Shown: one piece after another, positions 11,487 through 23,043 of the stretch
How positions within the stretch are numbered: the stretch's first letter is position 1
Layout: every line of letters starts with the position of its first letter
Origin: Druceiella hillmani
Lineage: Eukaryota; Arthropoda; Insecta; Lepidoptera; Hepialidae
DNA length: 64,000 nucleotides
Direction: 5' to 3'
NCBI GenBank assembly: GCA_039881145.1
Contig: JAYKKI010000039.1
Location: forward strand, 18,048,001-18,112,000
Notes under the pieces: model-generated
Database searches by the model: none
What the model was told of the DNA's origin: nothing
The model's input: only the letters and a program-made list of their open reading frames with translations
Translations under genes and position numbers: made by a program

Positions 11487-12446
11487 CTAAGGCGCGTTCA
11501 CACTAGACCTACACACTACACTGACGGTGTCATGACACTTGGATTTATGTACACATCGCGAACACCTAGTTGCAATCACTGGATTCCAAGCCGCCGAGAG
11601 TTTGAATCCGTCTTCACGGTTGAAATTTGGATGTTTTTTAATTTCAATCGCTTCCCGTATAATCCTCTTGAAATAATGAGGCTCAGAAGAAATAACCTTG
11701 GGGTCATGAAGTTCGATCCAGTGATTGGGCCCCGAATCAACTAAGTGTTCTGCTATAGCAGACTTATTTATCTGGCGGTTCTTCACAGCTGCTATGTGTT
11801 CCTTCATGCGTTCGGCGATTGTCCTTTTTGTCTGACCTATGTAGGAAAGACCGCAGCTGCAGTCGATTTTATAGACACCTGGCTTCTGCAATGGAATTAC
11901 GTCCTTTGGTGTCCGCAGCTGCTTGGCCATTGTTGTAAGAGGGGTGTATATCGGTTTTATTGAAAACCGTCTGAGTAGGTTTCCAATCTTATCCGTCACC
12001 CCTTTTACATAAGGTAGAAAAGCCGGTTGTCTGATCGCCTCGGCGTGTTTAATTCCAGTGTGCTTAGCATGCAATCTCCGTGTTCTGTAGCCATTCATAT
12101 TTAGTACCTCCTGGACATGCTGTAGCTCATTCTGTAGATGTTCAGGGTCACAGAGGTCATGAGCTCTGCGCGTTAGTGTGGAGACTACTGACTGAAGATG
12201 AGCAGGATGGTGATGTGAAGCAGCGTTTAAGTATCTGTCTGTGTGAGTCGGTTTCCGGTATACAGTGTGAGCCAGCGTTCCATCAGGTCTCGCCATTACC
12301 TTTACGTCCAAAAATGCCAACGTCCTGTTCTCCTCCAGCTCATAGGTGAACTTAATCCGAGGATGAATCGAGTTGAGATATTCATTCACCTCGTTAGCAC
12401 TTCGTAGTACTTGAGTACTTAATTTATAATATCTAGGTTTACTCAT
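11487..12446 (-). CDS. Penelope-like element protein fragment: RT C-terminus plus GIY-YIG endonuclease
   Basis: This 319-residue frame is open throughout. Residues 20-110 resemble the distal (thumb-side) part of Penelope reverse transcriptase, with FLDVKV (45-50) and [13 protein letters not shown] (62-74). The catalytic RT core is absent. Residues 189-290 form a GIY-YIG nuclease: GVY at 190-192, YIG at 202-204, an arginine within AERMKEH (211-217), and the conserved glutamate in REAIEI (264-269), followed by [16 protein letters not shown]. Two cysteines before YIG (DCSCGL) match the family. In full elements this nuclease nicks the target for reverse transcription. The first 13 or so residues, including the ATG, come from the inverted terminal arm, so this start is an accident of truncation. 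The intact frame suggests a fairly recent insertion. It probably has no activity as a retroelement because the RT palm is gone. Confidence 0.9.
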   Translation of the reverse strand: MSKPRYYKLSTQVLRSANEVNEYLNSIHPRIKFTYELEENRTLAFLDVKVMARPDGTLAHTVYRKPTHTDRYLNAASHHHPAHLQSVVSTLTRRAHDLCDPEHLQNELQHVQEVLNMNGYRTRRLHAKHTGIKHAEAIRQPAFLPYVKGVTDKIGNLLRRFSIKPIYTPLTTMAKQLRTPKDVIPLQKPGVYKIDCSCGLSYIGQTKRTIAERMKEHIAAVKNRQINKSAIAEHLVDSGPNHWIELHDPKVISSEPHYFKRIIREAIEIKKHPNFNREDGFKLSAAWNPVIATRCSRCVHKSKCHDTVSVVCRSSVNAP

Positions 12447-12492
12447 TAAATAGATAATTACCGCGAAAAAACCCGATTCAAATCAAATAAAA

Positions 12493-12504
12493 TAAGATCA
12501 CATT
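12493..12504 (+). other. Right target site duplication of the Penelope-like element
   Basis: A second copy of TAAGATCACATT, directly outside the inverted arm. Confidence 0.75.
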
Positions 12505-15500
12505 GTTTACATGTGTTATCCAAAATGACTTAATCAGTTTACTTCAACATCGCCATAGATTAACTCACCCATCCTAGAATTAATCTGATCTGCAGAAAGA
12601 AAATAAAGAAACAAAAGAACACACTTGACAAGTATCTATTGATATCGATGAAATTATAATTCATTTTTACGTGTTTGCCGTCACTCTGGATGAATTATAT
12701 GAGTTAATCATCAAAGGTGAATGAAAAGTAGTACATATTTATACTTTGGTCATTCGTGGTCCTGAATAACCACTTTGGATGAGTTGATATTAATACAGTT
12801 CATTCGCCATTCACTTTCACTGAATCATCCGTGATAATTATCAAAACAAACCATCTAAACCCGCCACAGCAGTATATCTTTAATGGTTTCGTATTATAAA
12901 GAAAAAAACAAATGTATAAACAAACAAAAATTTCGATTTTAATTTTTTGAATTCTAAAATCTTTATGTAATGTTCGAAGTGTTAAATTTCCAACCATAAT
13001 TTATTCATATTTCCTAAGTAAAACCCTTCCTTAAGCACACTGTGATTGCTAGAAGCGAGAAAGAAAACATTTAGGATGATGTGTACTCGTAATAAAACTG
13101 TAAACTTTGCGTATGTATGTTTGTTTACAAAAAAGGATTGGGGTTAGATGGGGGGTGGGGGGATCAAGGATAGGAATCACACAAGTTTTATTTGGCGCCA
13201 CATGTATTTTATATCGCGCAATGAAGTTTTCCACTCGTACATGTATTGGCAAAATGGGTATGACCTCAGACTAGGTGCAGAAGTAAACTTATAAAAAACG
13301 GTATCGGTCGTTATCCAGTGGTCTGCGGAAACAAAGTCGCGAGCACGGCTAGGATATAATAGGTACAGGTCGTATATATGTACAGATTAACGGAAGATAT
13401 ACAGAGACGCATATCATTTATCAAAAGATAGTTAAATAATGATACATGTTTAAAAAAACAAAAATTGGCGTAATTTTTCGGAGAAAATCACCTCTTCCAA
13501 ACATCTATATTGGAAGTTGATCACTTGTAAAATTACCCGAGTTATTATCACTTCTATCCTCAAAACTCAGCACTGACACTCTGGTCGATAACAAGGCACA
13601 CGCAGGGTTCTCAATATCAACTATTATCATAAATAAATACATGTATACAAAACATAGTTAGAAGTAGCGAACGGGTCGTTAACCATTGGAACACTCCAAG
13701 ATATTGATTCTGTAGTCGTCAATTATGCAAACAGCAGAACAGGTCAATGTGATGCAGTACCTCCAGTACCAAGCTAAGGTTACCGGTGATGTGATGGATT
13801 TTGATATTTGCATGCAGCGCATGGAATCGCGACTATCTAATGTATTAATATACGTGGACGACAATCCAGGGCCAGAAACGAACCCGACTTAACCCCTATG
13901 GATTACCAATATAACCAATTATAATTTTGAAGAAATGCAGGGTTATGCGTATTTCTTCTCTCTTACAAAAAGTAATTTCTGACTAAACTTAAAATAAAAA
14001 GCGGGAATACATGAGGTAACAGCATTTATAAATTCTAAAGAAGAAAAACATCATTGAATTTTTACCATATTCTTTCCAACACGTGGACGTATGTAAGTTA
14101 CCTCATATTGAAACTAAATGACTGACTTCGTTTCAAATTTACTACGCATTGTTATACTCCTGACTCGTCAGTTACAATACTTATGCAACACCGCTCTTAA
14201 GCATATATAGCATTGGCATAATCACACCATCTGGTCTCCGGTGTCCCAACATCCTGAGATAAGGTTATGGTCGTAGAAACATCAGCAATAACATTCCAAA
14301 TTGAATCAGAATTTCTACTCTTACTAAACCCCAGATCCAAGCACCAACAGTAGCTCTGAAGTCTGTAATCCCAGTTCACGTTAGTCGTCATTATGGTTCA
14401 GTCTTAATTATTATATTTTACATCTAAGCAAGTGTGTATTTGTGATAGTCTTATTTAAAAATATTTTGTAATTTTATAATAAATCTTAATTAATTAAATA
14501 TTAATCATAAAATTGTTTTTTAAAAAGCACTTCAACAAATCCATTATAACAGTATGAAAGCGTTAAACGGTCATCGTGGGGAATACCCCATTACCAAGTG
14601 CTGCTCTGGGGAATACCGCATAATAAATCCGGACATCGCGAAGTGATAACCACACCGAAGTCCCAAATTTAGCCCCATGTAAGACAGTAGATCCTACTAA
14701 TCCATGTTAATACGTGACCGAGTCTCGGGAGCAATAATAAGTTATCACTACGCATTTGGTTATATTGAGATGAAGCTTGTTGCTCAAATTCTATTGCAAA
14801 ACAGAGTCGATACATATAAAACTGCTCGTAATAACAAAAATGATTGATTTATAGAAGAACATTTAAATCATCAGCGAATATCTGTCCTTTTACTATTTTA
14901 GCCATCAATGGTGGGTTATTTATATTAAAAAGAAATAGAAGTTGACCTAAGTTACCATCTTAGCTTGTCACATCAGAATTAGAAACTTAATACTCTGATT
15001 TAAAGTATTTATATTGAACCAACTGCTTCTGTGATCAAAGTATAACAAATAGAACAAAATTGAAGGGATTCTATAATAAAAAAGCCACAAATGTCAAATG
15101 TATTATTATAATCTTTACAGCTTTTGCTTAAGTAAGAGAACAATGACTCATTTCACAACAATATGACTCAATTGGCCACATCGACGTCATCAGCCTTTTA
15201 CGCCGCCGATCGCAGCGTGATGTCGTTGACGAATTACCGGGAAGCAATTGGGTTGTTATGACAACGTGATCATAACAAGATGATGACGTAATCACTATTG
15301 TTTTGTTTTGTAAAGCGACCGGTGAAAAGAAACCTAACTAACGATCGCAGCTAATGTTTTTATTTTTGTAGTTATGTATTTGGGTGTGCTTTACTGTCAT
15401 TATGTATTATAGTATTTCTCTCTATGTAATATGAAGTCATGGAAACATTCCAAATTATTTATTATCTTGTATAGCAGATATGATGTCTTATTTAACAGAT

Positions 15501-15604
15501 ATTTCGTTACACGAAAGCAATTCACCGCCGAAATTTTTGCGCGTGGACTTCGTTTTCAAGTGTGTTATTCTTGCCGATTAGCAATACTAATAAACCCACA
15601 GAAT
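12505..15604. other. Mostly non-coding region; no supported gene
   Basis: A short G-rich run (13149-13162) is present. Around 13600-13892 two overlapping plus-strand frames look protein-like, the second ending with an NPGP motif; see the findings. A minus-strand 64-codon frame at 14197-14391 also has non-random residues but no homology I recognise. Nothing else is supported. Confidence 0.4.
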
Positions 15605-15862
15605 GAAAGCAGAGAAGCTGAAAATTTGCATAGACGTTTGCTTTGACGTTCTAAAGATGGACTGAAAATTCTCTAAGACATCATATCTACTAAACAAGAT
15701 ATCAAAGGTCAAAGATCACAAAATCTCATTAGTCGAAATCTCAGAAGATCTCGTATGTCGTTAAAGGTTTAATGAAAATTGTGGAATATAAAATTATCTA
15801 CAAATTTAATTATTTGCATTTTTTCCGTATTATTAATGGCTTTCGAGATATAGCGCGGATAA
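15605..15862. repeat. Dispersed repeat, copy 2 (partner at 6600-6895)
   Basis: Diverged second copy of the block described at 6600-6895, with the same order of motifs and a 'tttcgagatatagcgcgg' end. Confidence 0.6.
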
Positions 15863-15895
15863 ACGTAAGCGTACAAGCGTTTGTGGGATAACGTA

Positions 15896-15936
15896 ACGTA
15901 AAGTGCAGAACCTGTATCTGGTTCTGCACTTTACGT
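15896..15936. repeat. Perfect 17-bp hairpin within a larger inverted repeat
   Basis: ACGTAAAGTGCAGAACC (15896-15912) is followed by a 7-base loop and its exact reverse complement (15920-15936). Just outside, TAGTACACTTTA (15936-15947) has its reverse complement TAAAGTGTACTA at 16177-16188. This suggests a small foldback element of about 300-400 bp. Confidence 0.7.
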
Positions 15937-16309
15937 AGTACACTTTACAAAGTATTATTATCATTAAAGCAGTTAGAAATTGCTTCATCATGAATGTTAT
16001 ACATTTGATTGTGTAGCATAATATCTACTAATCATATATTTAAATTCTTTGATTTCAATCATTTAGACATACATAATTTTACTTTATTTCATATATACAA
16101 ATATTTTTTTATGAATAAACCTTTTTTTAACCTTGTTAATAAAAATAATAATGTTTTTATCACGTAATTAACTTTTTAAAGTGTACTATGCATTTGGCTC
16201 CGCCGTATACGAGTACATAGCGTTATCCTATAAATAGGTGTACGTTACGCACTCTCCGGGCTATATTTTGGAAAGAGTTAGTTATGCAATAAAATATCAT
16301 TTAAAAAAT

Positions 16310-16625
16310 CGACTTCAAAGAGTAGGTACTAAAAAGTAAAAAATAATTAGCTCAAAATAGGTACCTACTTATTCGCAATAGAGAACTAAGTTACTTATTT
16401 TTGAAGTCGGTGCAAGCACTGTCGACCAACATAAACAAATTTATAATTTATTTTAATTTATAATGTAAATTTAAAACCTTAACTTCAAATGTACTCACAA
16501 TACGAAATAGATTCATAAAGGGCGTATTTATAATAACAAATTTTACTTTTGTTTAAGTTGACCGGCGGTGTTGGCATCGACTTCAAAAATAAGAAACTTA
16601 GTTATAAATTGCGAATAAGTAGTTT
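16310..16625. repeat. Inverted arms of a gaagtcgg-ended repeat
   Basis: CTACTTATTCGCAAT...TTTTTGAAGTCG at 16366-16414 is inverted at 16576-16623. Both arms carry the 'cgacttcaaaaataag' motif. A third such end lies at 16310-16320 and a fourth at 18410-18430. Confidence 0.7.
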
Positions 16626-17343
16626 TTTTAGTACCTACTTTTTAGTTTACTTTTTTTAGTACCTACTTTTTAGTTTACTTTTTTTAGTACCTACTTTTTA
16701 GTTTACTTTTTTTAGTATCTACTATTTAGTTTACTTTTTTAGTACCTACTATTTAGTTTACTTTTTTAGTACCTACTCTTTAGTTTACTTTTTTTAGTAC
16801 CTACTATTTAGTTTACTTTTTTTAGTACCTACTTTTTAGTTTACTTTTTTTAGTACCTACTTTTTAGTTTACTTTTTTTAGTACCTACTTTTTAATTTAC
16901 TTTTTTTAGTACCTACTATTTAGTTTACTTTTTTTAGTACCTACTCTTTAGTTTACTTTTTTTAGTACCTACTTTTTAGTTTACTTTTTTTAGTACCTAC
17001 TCTTTAGTTTACTTTTTTTAGTACCTACTCTTTAGTTTACTTTTTTTAGTACCTACTTTTTAGTTTACTTTTTTTAGTACCTACTTTTTAGTTTACTTTT
17101 TTTAGTACCTACTTTTTAGTTTACTTTTTTTAGTACCTACTCTTTAGTTTACTTTTTTTAGTACCTACTTTTTAGTTTACTTTTTTTAGTACCTACTTTT
17201 TAGTTTACTTTTTTTAGTACCTACTCTTTAGTTTACTTTTTTTAGTACCTACTTTTTAGTTTACTTTTTTTAGCACCTACTTTTTAGTTTACTTTTTTTA
17301 GTACCTACTTTTTAGTTTACTTTTTTTAGTACCTACTTTTTAG
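16620..17343. repeat. 28-bp tandem repeat, about 26 copies
   Basis: The unit is agtacctactttttagttta followed by cttttttt, with single-base variants (tattt, tcttt) and occasional 27-bp copies. The array begins directly at the inverted arm ending at 16623. Confidence 0.97.
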
Positions 17344-17549
17344 ATGATTTTTTAAAAGCTATTTTATTTTAGAATTTTTAGTCATTAATAATATTAATTA
17401 TCAAACTGTAAGTAATATTCAATGATTTCTTTTCTTAGAATATTGTATAATCATTATACAATATTCTAAAGTCACGAGCAAAAGCTAATATATAGATAAT
17501 TTTCTCTTCGTCCAAAGTTGGTTATCAACAACAGACAAAAACAAAGCAA
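17344..17549. other. Spacer between tandem arrays
   Basis: AT-rich. It includes a near-perfect inverted pair 'agaatattgtataatcattatacaatattct' around 17436-17467, a potential cruciform. Confidence 0.6.
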
Positions 17550-18300
17550 TAATATTAGCCGCCAGTAGTTAGCTGTTAGCCGTTAAGGAGTTTTGTTCTC
17601 CATACCCAAGTCCAATGTCAGATTTTGCAAAGTAACAACTACCACTTGAGGAGTTCCATTCTCTATATTCGAAAACCGAAACAGATTTTGCCAATTAATA
17701 ACTGAGGTAACAATTAAGATTTACTACCATCCGTTAAGAAGTTGAATTATTCATCTTCAGACCCTAGCTCAGTCAGAGGAGCAGTTATTTTGGAATGTAA
17801 AAACTATCAGCAGTTAATATCTTGAATTACGTTTGATTTACTACCATACCATAAGGAGTTCCGTTGTTCATCTCCAGTACGCATTATAAGACTCGAACAT
17901 GGTCGATGGTGCAGTTATTTTGCAAAGTAACAACTATAAGTAGCAAATGACATTCAATCACATTTAATTTACTGCCATAGGTTAAGGAATTCCATTGTTA
18001 ATCTCTAGAACTCATCATCAGATCCTGACCTGGTCGACGGTGTAGTTATTTTGCAAAGTAACAACTACTTGTAGCAAGTATCTTTAATCACGGTTGATTT
18101 ACTAACATCACTTAAGGAGTCTCATTATTTATCTCCAAAAATTATCATCAGACTCAAACTTGTTAAGTGGTGTAGTTATTTTGCAGAAAATAACTACCCA
18201 TAGCAAATTTTTGTATTATAGTTGATTTATTGCCATTCGTTAAGGAGTTCCATCGTTCATTTCCGGACCTCATTATCAGATTATCATCGTATTTATATAG
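17550..18300. repeat. Degenerate ~131-bp tandem repeat, about 6 copies
   Basis: Copies can be anchored on a tttact.ccat....taaggagttcc motif at 17720, 17837, 17968, 18098 and 18226 (spacing 117-131), with an earlier degenerate copy near 17575. Each also has 'cagttattttgcaaagtaacaact' and 'catcatcaga'. Conservation across copies is moderate, so the array is old. Confidence 0.85.
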
Positions 18301-18369
18301 AACCACCTAAATATAAAAGTCACATAATAAAATAATCATCGATATCGATCTACTCAGTGAAAAATTATC

Positions 18370-18440
18370 GCTGAATATACATAAAAAAAATCCGACGAAT
18401 TGAGAACCTCTTCCTTTTTTGAAGTCGGTTAAAAAAATTA
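18370..18440. repeat. Terminal segment of a common lepidopteran-type repeat (ttttgaagtcggtt end)
   Basis: 'ccgacgaattgagaacctc' then 'ttccttttttgaagtcggtt' and an A/T tail. I recognise this ending from dispersed lepidopteran repeats. Together with the ends at 16310-16623 it suggests that the 28-bp and 131-bp arrays lie inside one composite element. Confidence 0.6.
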
Positions 18441-21056
18441 ATGTAACCGAACTTGTAGATAATTTTATGTTCCACATTTTCTGCGAAAACTTTGACACGC
18501 GAAGCATATGAAGCGAGATATTTGGAAAAAGCGTTTTTTTTTCTGTCCTTAGACCTTCCTTATCTTGAGTAGCGGAAATAAAGTGGCGCAAATTTTCAGT
18601 TTCCCTCTTTTCAGTTCGGCGTTTAATCCTTCTTTGACTGGATTAATAATATATGAAAAATTTATTAATGTACTTGTCATATTTTACTCCCCACTTATAT
18701 ATGCAGGATGTATGCAAAGGTCTTGTTGGCGTATACTTGGTTTAATGTCCAATTGTAGAAAAATTAAGATCATAATGAAATGCCGAATTTTCATACAAAA
18801 AGCAGCAAAGTCTCTCTCCTCCTAAACCATAACCAACCTTGATGATATTTTACAATATACTTGATGTTTTCTACATCTAGGAGTGTACGTCTTTATTTTT
18901 TTTAAATTACTTACAAAATTACAAATATTAATATTTAAATATAAGATTTTCGCCAAGAATTGTCGTCTATTAAAACGCTTACAAATGAATATTGACCCAC
19001 CTAATAAGAAAGATTTCAACCTATGGTCTTAAATTATCCTTTCGTAATACAGAGTTTCATATTCCTTCGTGTTCGCATCATTATTGCTGAGGTGTCCCTG
19101 GTGCCTAGGCCTTGTGCGGTCTGGTGTTGTCTCATCGTTTCCGTTTGGGTGTCGTCTAGCTGCGGCGGTGTGTTGTTATGATATCCAGTGACTGCTGATA
19201 TCGTAACTCGCAGGTTCACCCGCGTAAAATTATCTTAGCTATGGACCTAATTACTTTTAATTAGAGATTCCGAAATTTTCCGTACAAAATCAGTTTCTTA
19301 TATTGTTTCGAAATATACTACATTCTTCGCTTTATTTTCCTTTGGTAGAAAAATAAATTGGTCTTCATCACTACCTGATTTAGATTAAACAACATAAAGA
19401 TGATCGCGATGAAAACATTTTTCTCTTAAATCGAATCGGTCGTCAGGGTCGAGAGTATTTCAGCGGAAATACTTGGGATGACCTTCCCAAGGCAATAAAT
19501 AAGCAGGCATTGACTCTGACCTGCACTGTCTGAACAGTGTCCCCCGACTTCCGTTACATTTTTTATCTTATGAATCGTAGCGTCATGGTATACAGCCTAT
19601 CTTTTCCTGAAAATATGGATTTTACAACATAAAACATAATTCTTGAAAAAGGACACGTGGCTCCAGAGATAAACGCGAACAAAGAAAGAAACAAGAAATA
19701 TTTTTTTCCACTTCGTATATTGATAGATATACCAGGATACCTCGCTGTATTGTTGCATGTGGACCTTATAAATTGTATTCTCATTCATTACAACTGTATG
19801 CTTTGAAGTGAAACTTCTTTGGGTACGATGAGAGTAAATGTAAAGGTCGAATTTCGTGCAACGTTTTCTTGTAACCAATCTATCTCATGAAAGACGGAAA
19901 ATAGGTACTTAGCTAAGAACCGAGAGATAGATGAACACGACAGAACAAGACAAGAAGTGTGCACATTTGCGAAAACAAACAAAAATGTCACTCACTACTG
20001 CTATCAGCTGTTTTGTACGTACTATGTGTCAAAAGTAAACTGTCAAAATCTTATCGATTTATTAATCTGTTTATTATTGATTTCTTATTGATTTTGCGTG
20101 TACTTCATCCATTGAAAGACTAACAACATATGAACTTAATTTATTCATAAATCCGCAATGAACCTGTAAGTATAATTGTCGTAAATCAACAGAGGCAATA
20201 CACAGATATAAGACTTCTTTCAGTTCTGGTAACTGGCATTGTGGTTATTTTTTTAACTGACAATTTTCTATGTAAATTTAAAAAAAGATTTTATTAGACG
20301 TTTACGTCGATTTGTAATAACATTTTTCTGAATGTTTAGTATTAAAATCCTCTTATAAGAATTTAATACAATCTATGGATTTATACTTAGTATCTTCTCT
20401 CTCTGTCTCCCTCTCTTTGCTGTTTTATTCCACACTATATACTTACAAATCGGGGTTTAGATCCCAAAGAAGTTTCACTTCTTTCTCAAAGCTCAGCTCA
20501 AGTAAGTTTTATTTCTTACTTTGTTCTCTATTGTTAACAATTGGTAATTCATAGTTGTATCAATATAACTGTGATCTATAAATTTTCTTTCCAAGAGCCG
20601 CATTTCTAAATTTTTGATAAGTAAAATTTTTAATGAAATACATTCAAAGAAACTTGTTCCAATTTCTATGATATCTGGATCCCACTAATACAATTTTGTA
20701 ATGCACATCAGTGGAATGTGTACAGTGTGTTTTTAATAACATTTGGGTTGCCAACACCTCCACTGCACGTTGTGGCGGATTCTTTGCCATGATTTTTGAC
20801 GATCTTTATGTGTGTGTTGGTTACATTGTTCAGGTGCACCAACATACAATTTTATTTACGATATCAAGTCATTTATTTAATATAGAAATAACAAGTAGGT
20901 ATGTCCAATTAAATGTGACACAAAGAAAATAAAAAAGAGAATAAGCATAAGAAAAAGCAACCGGCTGAAATAATTTGAATTTGTTGCCCTTAGATAGACA
21001 ATATTATTGTACCTATAAGTTGTAATAAAAGAGGTGTATATTATTCATAAAAGTGA
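18441..21056. other. Mostly non-coding region
   Basis: No supported gene. A locally GC-richer patch at about 19055-19215 and another at 19430-19560 have no recognised coding content. A weak first-exon-like signal, ATG followed by a consensus GTAAGT donor at 20158-20171, is discussed in the findings. Confidence 0.45.
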
Positions 21057-22970
21057 TTCTGTGTATCAAACAGTGAAGTTTTTCATGTAGTTACATGAAA
21101 AACTCAACTACAAAATGTGAAGGAACTACATGAAAAACTCAAAGTTGCAATTTTAGTGATAAAAATTTACATTTTTTTCATAAAGACCGTTCAAATGTAA
21201 TTAGTTCGATACACAAAATTCCCTGTATGAATAATATACACATAATTTTTGTCACATTCTGTGTCCCATATATACATGTAACAATAATGTGTCCATTAGT
21301 CATACATTTGATTCTATGTATTAAATTGAATATAAAATGTGAATGAACTACATGAAAACTTCAAATTTTCAATTTCATCGAAAAAAAATTATATTTTTTT
21401 CACAAAAAGTTTCAAATATACTCAGCTTGATATACCGAATTGCCTGTATGAATAATATACTCTTTATTTGTTACATTCTGTATCCAAATATCATATATAC
21501 ATGTGTAACAAAAATGTGTTCATTAGTCATACATTTGATTCTGTGTATCAAATTGAATATAAAATGTGAATGAATTACATGAAAACCTCAAATTTTCAAT
21601 TTCATCGAAAAAAAATTATATCTTTTTCATAAAAAGTTTCAAATATACTCAGCTTGATATACAGAATTGCCTGTATGAATACTATACTCTTTATTTGTTA
21701 CATTCTGTATCCAAATATCATATATACATGTGTAACAAAAATGTGTCCATTAGTCATACATTTGATTCTGTGTATCAAATTGAATATAAATTGTGAATGA
21801 ATTACATGAAAACCTCAAATTTTCAATTTCATCGAAAAAAAATTATATCTTTTTCATAAAAAGTTTCAAATATACTCAGCTTGATATACAGAATTGCCTG
21901 TATGAATAATATACTCTTTATTTGTTACATTCTGTATCCTAATATCATATATACATGTGTAACAAAAATGTGTCCATTAGTCATACATTTGATTCTGTGT
22001 ATCAAATTGAATATAAATTGTGAATGAATTACGTGAAAACCTCAAATTTGCAATTTAATCGAAAAAAAATTATATTTTTTTCATAAAAAGTTTCAAATAT
22101 ACTCAGCTTGATATACAGAATTGCCTGTATGAATACTATACTCTTTATTTGTTACATTCTGTATCCTAATATCATATACATATGTGTAACAAAAATGTGT
22201 CCATTAGTCATACATTTGATTCTGTGTATCAAATTGAATATAAATTGTGAATGAATTACATGAAAACCTCAAATTTTCAATTTCATCGAAAAAAAATTAT
22301 ATCTTTTTCATAAAAAGTTTCAAATATACTCAGCTTGATATACAGAATTGCCTGTATGAATAATATACTCTTTATTTGTTACATTCTGTATCCTAATATC
22401 ATATATACATGTGTAACAAAAATGTGTCCATTAGTCATACATTTGATTCTGTGTATCAAATTGAATATAAATTGTGAATGAATTACGTGAAAACCTCAAA
22501 TTTGCAATTTAATCGAAAAAAAATTATATTTTTTTCATAAAAAGTTTCAAATATACTCAGCTTGATATACAGAATTGCCTGTATGAATACTATACTCTTT
22601 ATTTGTTACATTCTGTATCCTAATATCATATACATATGTGTAACAAAAATGTGTCCATTAGTCATACATTTGATTCTGTGTATCAAATTGAATATAAATT
22701 GTGAATGAATTACATGAAAACCTCAAATTTTCAATTTCATCGAAAAAAAATTATATTTTTTTCATAAAAAGTTTCAAATGTACTCAGCTTGATATACAGA
22801 ATTGCCTGTATGAATAATATACTCTTTATTTGTTACATTCTGTATCCTAATATCATATATATATGTGTAACAAAAATGTGTCCATTAGTCATACATTTGA
22901 TTCTGTGTATCAAATTGAATATAAATTGTGAATGAATTACATGAAAACCTCAAATTTGCAATTTCATGAA

Positions 22971-22975
<5 letters not shown>
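21057..22975. repeat. 227-bp satellite array, nine copies, with a dimeric higher-order unit
   Basis: The motif tgtgaatgaa(t/c)tac starts copies near 21341, 21568, 21795, 22022, 22249, 22476, 22703 and 22930, exactly 227 bp apart. A diverged first copy starts near 21119 (222 bp earlier), and the last copy is truncated into a (TA)n tract. Copies at 21795 and 22249 look identical over long stretches, as do those at 22022 and 22476. The array is therefore partly organised as a 454-bp dimer. The small reading frames here are repeat artefacts, since 227 is not a multiple of three. Confidence 0.97.

Positions 22976-23041
<66 letters not shown>
22976..23041. repeat. (TA)n microsatellite
   Basis: A pure TA run that truncates the ninth satellite copy. 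Confidence 0.97.

Positions 23042-23043
<2 letters not shown>

Larger units (their letters stand above)
11246..12492 (-). mobile_element. Penelope-like retroelement, 5'-truncated, with inverted ~80-bp ends
   Basis: The segment is bounded by 12-bp direct repeats (11234-11245 and 12493-12504). It has near-identical inverted arms at about 11279-11360 and 12411-12491; the arms share gatttgaatcgggttttt, cgcggtaattatc and taatgagtaaacctagatat. Between them the minus strand encodes the C-terminal reverse transcriptase region and a GIY-YIG endonuclease. The 3' region (11365-11486) is GC-richer and carries GAAACGTCGGGAC, a tail motif I associate with Penelope-like 3' regions. The 5' two-thirds of a full element are missing. 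The inverted arrangement of a terminal repeat fits the complex end structures known for Penelope-like elements. Confidence 0.88.

Noticed and set aside
11469..12349. Plus-strand frames across the Penelope-like element
   Set aside because: They are shadows of the minus-strand GIY-YIG coding frame.
14197..14391. 64-codon minus-strand frame
   Set aside because: The residues look non-random, but there is no homology, start or splice support.
19034..19219. 61-codon minus-strand frame in a GC-richer patch
   Set aside because: No recognisable domain, start context or splice signal. It may be repeat debris, but that could not be supported.
21343..21796. Two similar 76-codon frames
   Set aside because: Both lie in the 227-bp satellite, and the frame changes from copy to copy because 227 is not a multiple of three.
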